NCBI RefSeq assembly: GCF_001050135.1
Contig: NZ_CP012040.1
Span: 2,453,001-2,517,000 of the forward strand
Origin: Cyclobacterium amurskyense
GTDB lineage: Bacteria; Bacteroidota; Bacteroidia; Cytophagales; Cyclobacteriaceae
Length of the DNA stretch: 64,000 bases
Direction of reading: 5' to 3'
The notes under the pieces were generated by a model. It did not search any database and was not told the origin of the DNA. It was given only the letters and a program-made list of their open reading frames with translations. The position numbers were made by a program, and so were the translations under genes. Below, piece by piece: positions 26,016 through 33,627 of this stretch; positions within the stretch are counted from its first letter, which is position 1, and each line of letters opens with the position of its first letter.

Positions 26016-28298
26016 ATGAATTCTGTTTCCTACATAGATATTAATCTTGATTCAATCGAGGAGGGGCTGAAATTAACTTTAGATCCTAGTAAACCCAACA
26101 CACTTTTTGATGCTTTGCCAAGTGCATTTGAAAACAATGAAGCAAGGTTTCAGCTTGTAGAAGGCTGTGATTATTATTATACCTTTAGTGATCCAAACTT
26201 TATTTTTGGAAATACCCCTGAGCAGATTGTACGACCGCATCCCCGGAACAAACACACAGGGACAATTTCACCCAATATTTTTGTAGGGACACTTTCATTG
26301 CCTGTCATCAAATTAGGAGATGAGGACCCAATTGGACAGGTTAAGCTAGAGGTACAATCTGTAAAATCTGGATATAGAGATGATTATCGTGATATGCTGG
26401 AACTCATTACAGAAAAATGTACAGACTTACTGTTTCAGGCAAATTCACCAGTTTCCCATTATTTTGAAGTTGATTTTTCAAAAGACAGCAAAACGAATTA
26501 TCAGCGTTTTGCTTTTATTAAATCTGTGATTGATACAGATGAGTTTTCAGAAGCGATTCACCGGATTGTTTCAGCTCCTGTTACCAATTGGTCTGAAATA
26601 ACTGAATCCAAGGACATTCGTCAGGTAAGAAGGTTTTCCAATGCCAATGTAAAAGAAATATTAAGAGGAGGAAGAAGAACAGCATTACCAACTTCACACT
26701 ACTTGAGGAGCGTTGGATTGGAAACGCTTCCTGAAAGAATTATGTCTAATCGAAAAATTGATACGGTTGACACACCAGAAAATCGCTTTATAAAGCATGC
26801 ATTAGGAACTTTTCTGAAGTTTTGTATGGATATCAATGCCGTCTCTAAAACGGGCAGCAGAATTGAGCAAGAGTCGAAACTGCTTATTCGAGAATTGGAA
26901 TCCCAATTGCATCATACAGTTTTTAAAGATATTTCACGGCCGACAACCCTTAGGATCAGTAGCCCCATTCTACAGCGGAAAGAAGGTTACCGAGAAGTAT
27001 TGAGGGTCTGGCTTATGTTTGATCTAGCAGCCAAGCTTATTTGGTCAGGAGGTGATGATGTGTATAGCGGTAGTAAAAAGGACATTGCTACGCTTTACGA
27101 ATATTGGTTGTTTTTTAAATTACTTGATTTATTTCAAGACTTGTTTGATATTGAGCCTAAAGATATTAATGATTTAATAAAACCTACAGATGATGGATTG
27201 AGCCTTCAATTAAAACAAGGAGAGCATACTGCACTCAGGGGGATTTATAATTCTGGAACACGTAAACTCAATATTAAATTTAATTACAACCGACCTTTTA
27301 GCGGTAAAAAAGAATATCCTGCTTCGGGTAGTTGGACCACAACCTTAAGACCTGATTACACCCTTTCATTTTGGCCAATTGGGATTTCTGAGGAGGAAGC
27401 TGAACTGCAAGAGTTGATTGTGCATATTCATTTTGATGCTAAATATAAAGTAGCCAACCTAAATGATTTATTAGATGAGCATGCAAAGGAGGAATTAAAA
27501 AATGAAAAAACAGAAAACCGTAAAGGAATTTATAAAAATGCGGATCTTTTAAAAATGCATGCCTATAAGGATGCCATTAGAAGAACAGGGGGCGCCTATG
27601 TTTTGTACCCAGGAGGTAAACCCGTAAAACAAAGAGGGTTCCATGAAATAATCCCAGGATTAGGTGCATTTCCTGTTAGTCCTTCAAAAAAGGATAGTGG
27701 GATTGGAGATTTAAAAGCATTTATTACTGAAGTTATTGATCATTTTATTAATAGAGCTTCACAAAGAGAGAGGTTTGCTTACCGAACTTTTGACGTTTTT
27801 AAGGATCCACCTGAGGCTGATAATGAAGTAAATGATTCCCTTCCAGAACCGATTAATAGTAACAGAGATTTAATCCCTAATGATACTTTTGTAATGGTTG
27901 GGTTTTATAAATCTCAAGAACATTTAGAATGGATTAAGAGAAATAATCTTTATAATGTCAGAACAGGTACTGGTAACGGTTCAATAGTGTTGGATATAGA
28001 ACATGTAAGTGCAAAGTATCTTTTGCTTCATACCAAAGGGGATGCTAGTTCTGGTGAGCTTTGGAGAATAGTTAAAAAAGGCCCTCGATTATTCTCACAA
28101 GGAGACCTTATAAAGAAAAGATACCCTTCTCCTTCTCAATACAATTACTTGGTTTTTGAAATAGAGCCAGTTTCAGATCCGGAATTCGAAAATGTAAAAT
28201 GGGATTTTAGAAAGTTAAATAACTATGTATCAGGAAGACCTTCTGCAATTCCATTTACTGCGAATATGGCTGAATTAATGAAATGCAAAATTAGATAA
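26016..28298 (+). CDS. McrC-like DUF2357/PD-(D/E)XK nuclease
   Basis: A 760-residue protein. The N-terminal half matches DUF2357 in outline (RRTALPTSHYLRSVGLETLPERI, DTPENRFIKHALGTFL), the module that couples to McrB-like motors. A nuclease core follows, with L-R-P-D-Y-T near 445 and H-F-D-A-K-Y-K near 471, giving the PD...(D)xK signature, plus a conserved MHAYKDAI helix as in McrC. The last 130 residues (about 628-760) form a separate beta-rich domain (GFYKSQEHLEWIKRNNLYNVR, KYLLLHTKGD, GELWRIVKKGPRLF) that could be another reader domain. It starts 3 bp after the McrB-like gene. In LlaJI-type restriction systems the same trio (C5 MTase, McrB-like, McrC-like) cuts unmethylated DNA. Confidence 0.85.
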   Translation: MNSVSYIDINLDSIEEGLKLTLDPSKPNTLFDALPSAFENNEARFQLVEGCDYYYTFSDPNFIFGNTPEQIVRPHPRNKHTGTISPNIFVGTLSLPVIKLGDEDPIGQVKLEVQSVKSGYRDDYRDMLELITEKCTDLLFQANSPVSHYFEVDFSKDSKTNYQRFAFIKSVIDTDEFSEAIHRIVSAPVTNWSEITESKDIRQVRRFSNANVKEILRGGRRTALPTSHYLRSVGLETLPERIMSNRKIDTVDTPENRFIKHALGTFLKFCMDINAVSKTGSRIEQESKLLIRELESQLHHTVFKDISRPTTLRISSPILQRKEGYREVLRVWLMFDLAAKLIWSGGDDVYSGSKKDIATLYEYWLFFKLLDLFQDLFDIEPKDINDLIKPTDDGLSLQLKQGEHTALRGIYNSGTRKLNIKFNYNRPFSGKKEYPASGSWTTTLRPDYTLSFWPIGISEEEAELQELIVHIHFDAKYKVANLNDLLDEHAKEELKNEKTENRKGIYKNADLLKMHAYKDAIRRTGGAYVLYPGGKPVKQRGFHEIIPGLGAFPVSPSKKDSGIGDLKAFITEVIDHFINRASQRERFAYRTFDVFKDPPEADNEVNDSLPEPINSNRDLIPNDTFVMVGFYKSQEHLEWIKRNNLYNVRTGTGNGSIVLDIEHVSAKYLLLHTKGDASSGELWRIVKKGPRLFSQGDLIKKRYPSPSQYNYLVFEIEPVSDPEFENVKWDFRKLNNYVSGRPSAIPFTANMAELMKCKIR

Positions 28299-28512
28299 GA
28301 TTATTTTTTAATAGATGAATTGTAAAATTCATTCGTATAAAGTTATATACAGCCCCATCCTCCCAACAACTACCCCAAACCAATTTCTCCCAATAAAATT
28401 ACTAATTTTTTAATTTTATTGTTATATTTAATAGATGTAGATGGAGTTTATATAATGGTTTTTGACTGTAATTTATGGAAATACGGTTGAAAAAAGCTGA
28501 TTTTCGATCAAA

Positions 28513-28827
28513 AATAGATGTGTAACCGAAAAATAGGAACGGGGACTCGTCAATAATGCAATTGTAATGGAAAAAAACCGAATAGTAACCTTAGAAAATG
28601 GAAGCGTAAGGGGGGAGAATGCAATTGTAACGTAAAAAAATCAAATGTAAATGGTCGGGAATGCAATTGTAATCATAGAGAATACAAATGTAATGGTAAA
28701 TAATGCAATTGTAACGAGGGAAAATGGAAATGTAACGCTCATTTACATAGGAGGAACCTGCAGGAATGTATGAGGGATGGTAAAAAATAGGTCAGTTGCC
28801 TATAAGAATGGATAAGTAACAGTAATT
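28513..28827 (+). repeat. 21-bp phased degenerate tandem array (about 15 units)
   Basis: Fifteen consecutive 21-bp windows from 28513. All but those starting at 28534 and 28744 begin with AA, nearly all with AAT. The best-conserved unit reads AATGCAATTGTAACG plus six variable bases (28555, 28618, 28660, 28702). Units at 28513, 28576, 28681, 28723 and 28807 keep GTAA at offset 9; the unit at 28639 has it one base early. Twenty-one bp equals two DNA helical turns, or seven codons. In the frame of the units the translation is a heptapeptide pattern N-x-x-V-T/M-x-E, but at least five stops interrupt it. The array fills most of the 612-bp gap between the restriction cassette and the next gene; the rest shows nothing recognisable. 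Confidence 0.85.
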
Positions 28828-28910
28828 AACGCAGGGTCAATTTTAGCAGATGGCTAGCATCCGAAAGGAGTTCGCAATAACTCAAATTTATAACCCAAAA
28901 GTTAATTATT

Positions 28911-29570
28911 ATGGCCAAAATGAATTCTTTATCCGAAGCCGAAACCCTTGAACTGTACAGGGTTTCTCTAAACAATACAGAAAATCAACCCGAAATTGCC
29001 AATGCCATGGCAGAAAAGGGATACGATGCCAGCGTCATCAGCCAAGGCAAAGCCTTATTGGCTAAAGCCAGACAATTATTTGACGCCAACAGAATAGAAG
29101 ACAATGAAACTTCCGCTGCTTATGCCAATTTTACGCAAGCTAAATCAGCATTGGAAGACACTTATGGGGTCCACCGTAAATTAGCCAAAGTAGTTTTTAA
29201 AAATGATGGCGTTATCTTAGGCCGCCTTGAGATATTGGGTAGAATACCAAGGGCCTATACAGGCTGGATGGAAAAGGTAAAAACCTTTTATTCTGAAGTG
29301 GTAGTAGACTCCGCTCTGCAAAACCAACTTTCTAGGCTAAATATCAGCATTGATGAATTAAATGCAGGAGAAAGTCAGATAGCTGTTTTGGAAGCTGCAA
29401 GAGAAAATTACCTCAGAGAAAAAGGAGAGTCTCAGGAAGCAACCAAAATAAAAGATGAGGCTTTGGAAGAAATAGAGGATTGGATGAGTGATTTTTATCG
29501 TGTAGCCAAAGTGGCTTTGGTTAACAAATCCCAATTGCTCGAATCCATCGGCAAGTTGGTAAGAAGGTGA
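28911..29570 (+). CDS. conserved helical protein of unknown function
   Basis: A 219-residue soluble protein, predicted almost wholly helical and rich in Glu, Ala and Lys, with no signal peptide or membrane segment. Stretches such as NQPEIANAMAEKGYDASVI, YANFTQAKSALEDTYGVHRK and EALEEIEDWMSDFYRVAKVA suggest a helical bundle. I do not recognise a named family. It is followed by a good terminator and preceded by the 21-bp array; its composition is like the host rather than like the restriction genes. Nothing indicates a role in restriction beyond position. Confidence 0.6.
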   Translation: MAKMNSLSEAETLELYRVSLNNTENQPEIANAMAEKGYDASVISQGKALLAKARQLFDANRIEDNETSAAYANFTQAKSALEDTYGVHRKLAKVVFKNDGVILGRLEILGRIPRAYTGWMEKVKTFYSEVVVDSALQNQLSRLNISIDELNAGESQIAVLEAARENYLREKGESQEATKIKDEALEEIEDWMSDFYRVAKVALVNKSQLLESIGKLVRR

Positions 29571-29593
29571 TTTAAACCACAAAGTATAGTTTA

Positions 29594-29617
29594 ACGCCCT
29601 TTATGGGCGTTTTTTTT
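29594..29617 (+). terminator. intrinsic terminator after the 219-aa gene
   Basis: Stem ACGCCC / GGGCGT with a 5-nt loop and a run of seven or more T. Confidence 0.85.
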
Positions 29618-29951
29618 GTCTTACCATGGGATCTGTAATTCTTGTCTAAACGAAAGTTTTCAAAAGGCCTTACATTTCATGCGCTATCATTAAACCCCCA
29701 CTTCCCAATTCTCAAAGTGGAACCAGGCGTATAAGCCTGTTCAGGAAAATACCTGGTTACCGTACATAGCCCCGAAATTGAGGTCAATTCGGAAGGGTAT
29801 TTGGCCCAAAGGGCAGCAGTCTCTTTCCTGTTTTACCCCAAGCCATTTGGTATTAGGCACAGTTGAAGTTTTGATGTATAAAATTCCTCTTCTTATTTTT
29901 GATTTAAGGTTTTACCTACTAAATTAAATCCATTAACACCTTAAAAGAGAG
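29618..29951. other. intergenic stretch, possible gene remnant on minus strand
   Basis: No complete gene. On the minus strand a frame of about 50 codons (roughly 29690-29845) reads like coding sequence (ALWAKYPSELTS, RYFPEQAYTPGSTLRIGKWG) and stops at both ends. It may be a fragment of an old gene. A 7-bp inverted repeat AACCAGG / CCTGGTT (about 29720-29760) lies in the same stretch. Confidence 0.25.
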
Positions 29952-30431
29952 ATGGAACCGATGAATGAAAGTTTTTCTGAATACCAAAAACAAATCCAGA
30001 CGGGAGAAATAGCGAGAGTTTACAAAAGCTTAATTGCGTTTATGCAGTCGCTTAGAATTTATTTCAAGAATAACCATCAGGAATTCATTGTGGGTAGTTT
30101 TTATCAAGGAGCAATGGACTTTACCTATTTTCCGATTAGTACAAAAGAGTTGAAAGAGAAGAAACTAAAGTTCGTCATCATTTTTGATCACCAAGAGGGA
30201 AGTTTTGAAATTTGGTTGGCAGGGCAAAACAAACAAGTTCAAAGCCATTACTCTGGGTTAATAAGTGAAAAGGAAATGGGAGACAATTACAAGGCATCGA
30301 CCCATCCTCATTCCATTTTGGAATGGGTGGTTTTAAAAAATCCGGATTTTAATGATCCTGTTACCATCACTAATCGAATAGAGGAGGGTGTGAATGTGTT
30401 TTTAAAGGACTTGAACCGGGTGATTGGCTAG
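29952..30431 (+). CDS. DUF7000-like protein of unknown function
   Basis: A 159-residue soluble protein. It begins with a helical segment (FSEYQKQIQTGEIARVYKSLIAFMQSLR), then alternating strands (KLKFVIIFDHQEGSFEIWLAGQ). This is the pattern of small Bacteroidota and Firmicutes proteins now called DUF7000, sometimes seen next to transcription regulators. No catalytic motif is visible. The start could also be the fourth codon (Met). The family name is from memory. Confidence 0.5.
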   Translation: MEPMNESFSEYQKQIQTGEIARVYKSLIAFMQSLRIYFKNNHQEFIVGSFYQGAMDFTYFPISTKELKEKKLKFVIIFDHQEGSFEIWLAGQNKQVQSHYSGLISEKEMGDNYKASTHPHSILEWVVLKNPDFNDPVTITNRIEEGVNVFLKDLNRVIG

Positions 30432-30487
30432 TTAATATAGGGCAAAAAGGGGTGATTTGTGGGAATGGGCCGTAAAGAAAAGTTGAA

Positions 30488-30740
30488 TGTCACCCTTTCA
30501 GGGCTTGGAGGTTGGGGATTGGAATTAAATCACAGGGCTGACACCCTGTGCTGATATATATCGCCCTTTCAGGGCTAGGAATGGATAACTGTAAAAATTG
30601 GAGCCCTGACGGGGCGGTGTAAAATAGGGATGGGTGTTAGCCCATCCATAATTGGCAAAAACGAAACCTTAAAGCCCTGGAAGGGTGTAGTAAAATTTTG
30701 GAACGATTTCATTTAAGCATAATTTTTCGCAAATTAAGGT
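30488..30740 (+). repeat. REP-type palindrome cluster, copy A
   Basis: First of two direct copies of a roughly 245-bp block. It holds hairpins CACAGGG-CTGACA-CCCTGTG (30531-30550) and GGATGGG-TGTTAG-CCCATCC (30628-30647), flanked by CCCTTTCAGGGCT-like short palindromes. The sequence style is that of REP/BIME-like elements mobilised by RAYT (IS200/IS605-type) transposases; no such gene is in the window. Together with copy B it fills the 731-bp gap between 30432 and 31162. Confidence 0.7.
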
Positions 30741-30750
30741 GAGGACAATA

Positions 30751-30993
30751 TGTCACCCTTTCAGGGCTTGGAGGTTGCGGATTGGACTTAATCACAGGGC
30801 TTCCACCCTGTGCTGATATATATCGCCCTTTCTGGGCTAGGAATGGATAACTGTAAAAATTGGAGCCCTGAGGGGGCGGTGTAAAAATAGGGATGGGTGT
30901 TAGCCCATCCATAATTGGCAAAAACGACACCTTAAAGCCCTGGAAGGGTGTAGTAAATTATGGGACAATTCCATTTTAGCATAATATTAAGGC
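30751..30993 (+). repeat. REP-type palindrome cluster, copy B
   Basis: Second copy of the block at 30488, about 10 bp after it in direct orientation, with scattered substitutions (for example CACAGGGCTTCCACCCTGTG). Loop and flank changes mostly keep the stems paired, as expected if the hairpins matter. Confidence 0.7.
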
Positions 30994-31129
30994 CTTGACA
31001 AGATGCTGCCCTTCAACCCAGCAAGGAATGGTCCATCAATTGACCTCCTTTAAAGAGTTAAAAAAAATCAACTTTAAGGTATAATGGAAATGATTTGGCT
31101 ATAGGTTTTAATTGCCCCTTTAATATGTT

Positions 31130-31137
31130 TAAATTTG
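31130..31137 (+). promoter_or_regulatory. putative -7 box (TAAATTTG) of the YceI gene
   Basis: Matches TAnnTTTG 26 bp before the ATG; a TTG at 31112-31114 gives a 15-bp spacer, slightly short. Confidence 0.4.
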
Positions 31138-31162
31138 ACAAGATTTTTAAAATAAAAAAACC

Positions 31163-31795
31163 ATGAAAAACTTAAAACTAATTGCCTTAAGCCTTTTGTT
31201 GCTTGCTAATTTTAGTTGTAACAATGCCAATAAAAGCGCTGAAACTGAAACAGAGGTTGTTGCGGAAAGCAACTTTACTTTGGTAGAAGATTCTACTAAA
31301 GTTAGCTTTGTGGCTTACAAGACCACAGACAAAGCACCTGTAGGAGGACAATTCACCAAAATTAATGTTACTAATTTCGGTGAAGGAGCGACTGCACTTG
31401 AAGCCATGAATGGTACCAAGTTTAGCATCCCTGTAAGTAGCTTATTTACCAACGACGCTACGGGAACGAGAGATCCTAAAATCCTTGAATTTTTCTTCGG
31501 TGTTATGGAAAATACAGAGCTGATCTCAGGTGTATTTAAAGTAGAAGGTGGTAACAAATGTTCTATCGACGTAACCTTGAATGGAACTACACAAAACATT
31601 CCTTTGGAGTATTCTACTGTAAATGATACCCAATTTATTTTTGACGGTGTAATGGAATTAGAAAATTGGAATGCTTTAGATGCTGTAGCTTCTATCAATA
31701 AGGCTTGCGAGGCTTTACATACTGGTAAAGACGGTGTGAGCAAAACATGGAGTGAAGTAGCTGTACATGCTGAAGTATTGTTGGAGAAAAAATAA
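31163..31795 (+). CDS. YceI-family lipoprotein
   Basis: A 210-residue lipoprotein (lipobox A-N-F-S-C, Cys19). After a short acidic linker the YceI lipocalin-like barrel begins (FTLVEDSTKVSFVAYKTTDK) and continues with GGQFTKINV, VSSLFTNDATGTRD and an N-terminal-to-C-terminal strand pattern typical of the family. YceI proteins bind isoprenoid-like lipids in the periplasm. The version here has an elongated middle with Cys pairs (GGNKCSIDV, INKACEAL) that could form a disulfide. Transcribed alone with a strong terminator. Confidence 0.75.
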   Translation: MKNLKLIALSLLLLANFSCNNANKSAETETEVVAESNFTLVEDSTKVSFVAYKTTDKAPVGGQFTKINVTNFGEGATALEAMNGTKFSIPVSSLFTNDATGTRDPKILEFFFGVMENTELISGVFKVEGGNKCSIDVTLNGTTQNIPLEYSTVNDTQFIFDGVMELENWNALDAVASINKACEALHTGKDGVSKTWSEVAVHAEVLLEKK

Positions 31796-31821
31796 TTTTC
31801 CACATACAACTAGAAATAGGA

Positions 31822-31858
31822 AACCCCACAACAAATGTTGATTTGTTGTGGGGTTTTT
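31822..31858 (+). terminator. intrinsic terminator after the YceI gene
   Basis: A 15-bp perfect stem, AACCCCACAACAAAT with its complement, loop GTTG, then five T. Confidence 0.92.
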
Positions 31859-31955
31859 GTTTAGCTAGGGTTTGAGAGACGTTGAGATTTTGTCAGCATT
31901 GTTGCAGAAAAAAAAGCAACAATACCGCCAAAATCGCTCTGCTTTCTTATTCTTT

Positions 31956-32002
31956 CCACGGGTGAAACCCGTGGTTATTGTGGTTGAAGTCCTTCAGACT
32001 TC
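31956..32002 (+). repeat. REP-type double hairpin
   Basis: Two adjacent perfect hairpins: CCACGGG-TGAAA-CCCGTGG (31956-31974) and GAAGTC-CTTCA-GACTTC (31986-32002). Same style as the 30.5-kb cluster but different sequence. It lies in the 361-bp gap between the convergent YceI and propeller genes. Confidence 0.6.
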
Positions 32003-32110
32003 TTTCGTTTCCGTTGTATTAATTATTACAAGTATAAACTGAAATCTACAAAATTTAATAAAACAATTTTCATTAGTAGACTAAGAGAGCGTTTTGCCGG
32101 GAAAAATGAT

Positions 32111-32149
32111 CTGATGCGTCCCCTGAGCTTGTCGAAGGGGACGCGTCAG
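32111..32149. repeat. REP hairpin with GAGCTTGTCGA loop
   Basis: A 14-bp stem (CTGATGCGTCCCCT with AGGGGACGCGTCAG, one G-T pair) around GAGCTTGTCGA. The core CCTGAGCTTGTCGAAGG, read on either strand, is a REP core found across many bacterial phyla. It stands just past the stop of the minus-strand propeller gene and may also act as a transcription barrier. Confidence 0.65.
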
Positions 32150-32156
32150 TTTAATG

Positions 32157-33401
32157 TTAATCTAACCTCGCTGAAACCAAGAGGCTTTGTTCGGTGGTGT
32201 AATAGATTTCATCTCCATAAATTTTGAAATACCTTTCACCAAAATAATCTTCTAAACGATTGATGGAAAAGGGAATGATTGAAGTGTCGAAAGGATAAAG
32301 CTCCTTTATCTCTCTTTCTGAAATGGTCTGACCATTTTCTACATTGATCTCATAGAGAAAGTTGTTTTTTGTATAAAGAAAGAGCCTATCCTTTACCAGA
32401 AACAATTGGCCGACATCTCTATTCTGAATCTCTGATTCCCATGTTTTAGATTGGGAAGACCAGTTGATGGCCACCACTTTTCCGGATTCTTTGTCGTGGT
32501 AGATCAAGGACTTCTTGCTTTCAAAGTGAAGCATATGGGTCAGGTCAAGTGTATTGTTATTGAAACCTTCAGGGTATTTCCATTCAGCTTCTCCTGTAGT
32601 AGGAGAACGTAAGATGAAATTATCCGGGCTGACGCTTAGTAGGGTGCTTCCAAGATCCACGGCAAAGGAATAATAGTTGAGGTGACCAAAGTTGGGCTCG
32701 TCATAATTGAAAACCTCCCAGTATTCATTACAAGTATTGGGATCTATAGAAAGCAAATTTCTACCTCCACGTACCACCATCAGCACCAACTTGTCATCTC
32801 TGAAAAGGAAATTTCTAATATTGTCTACCAATAACTCCTCACATGCGATTTCGTCATTGCCGGTTTCCAAACTTACCTTGTAGAGGGATGTCTCCCTTTT
32901 TCTTAAGCCAAACCAGTTACCATCTACCTGCCCGGAAGGGAATGTTCCGGAAGGCTTTTCAAATAGTACATTGCCATCTGAAGGATCTACTTTGATCACA
33001 GTTGGATTATTAATGTCTGCCGTCATGGCCCAAAGGTGATCTCCAATGGTTTTCATGGTAAAGGGGCCTCCTATACTTTCTTTATTGATGTTCCAGTTGG
33101 TTTCCTGATTGGCTTTGTTCAAAGAAACAATTCCCTTTCCACCATAGGGGCTGTATAGGTAAAGGTCGGTTTCACCTATATGCAAAAACGGGGAAAAGGA
33201 GCCACCAATTTCATCACCTTCCTTGTTGATGGACCATTCGACTGTAAATGGCAGATCTGTGGGGTCTTCCAGTACTACCTCTTCCTCCTCCTCTTCTTCC
33301 TCTTCGTCATCTATTATCTTTTTTGTGTCTTCGGGAGAAATACAAAATTGGAAAATTAGTACTAAGAATAAGGGCAAGTAAGTACGTAACATATGCTTCA
33401 T
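32157..33401 (-). CDS. PQQ-like beta-propeller lipoprotein
   Basis: About 414 residues from ATG 33401, where a lipoprotein signal begins (HMLRTYLPLFLVLIFQFC, Cys20); a frame-open extension upstream adds 14 residues without signal character. A run of nine Glu (about 32-40) follows the anchor. The rest is a propeller of repeated strands (YLYSPYGGKGIVSLNKAN, VIKVDPSDGNVLFEKPSG, LLSIDPNTCNEYWEVF) of the outer-membrane-assembly-protein BamB/PQQ type. The exact role is unknown; the poly-Glu tract is encoded by a GAA/GAG microsatellite that may vary in length. Confidence 0.65.
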   Translation of the reverse strand: MKHMLRTYLPLFLVLIFQFCISPEDTKKIIDDEEEEEEEEEVVLEDPTDLPFTVEWSINKEGDEIGGSFSPFLHIGETDLYLYSPYGGKGIVSLNKANQETNWNINKESIGGPFTMKTIGDHLWAMTADINNPTVIKVDPSDGNVLFEKPSGTFPSGQVDGNWFGLRKRETSLYKVSLETGNDEIACEELLVDNIRNFLFRDDKLVLMVVRGGRNLLSIDPNTCNEYWEVFNYDEPNFGHLNYYSFAVDLGSTLLSVSPDNFILRSPTTGEAEWKYPEGFNNNTLDLTHMLHFESKKSLIYHDKESGKVVAINWSSQSKTWESEIQNRDVGQLFLVKDRLFLYTKNNFLYEINVENGQTISEREIKELYPFDTSIIPFSINRLEDYFGERYFKIYGDEIYYTTEQSLLVSARLD

Positions 33402-33627
33402 GTTGGTTTTTATTTTATGGCTGAAATAGGGTTCTGTCAGCAAAATATAAAAATTGATTCTAAAATTCAGACAAACAACAGGGTAAATAAAGGTTGTTAT
33501 AGGATTTCAATTCTTTTTCAGGAATTACTTTTGAAATTCTTAAGTACATAACTGTAAGCTTTCAACTGGAATAAAACATGGATGACAAAAACCTCCCTTA
33601 GGCATAAGACATTTATTGAAGGGGTGA

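Noticed and set aside
22657..28298. BREX or DISARM system
   Set aside because: No PglX/PglZ, BrxC, DrmA/B or phospholipase-like gene; the three genes fit an McrBC/LlaJI layout.
28513..28827. CRISPR-like array behind the restriction genes
   Set aside because: Units are contiguous and degenerate, with no constant repeat separated by unique spacers, and no cas gene is present.
30709..30930. Minus-strand 73-codon frame
   Set aside because: It lies wholly in REP palindromes; such frames are a common annotation artefact.
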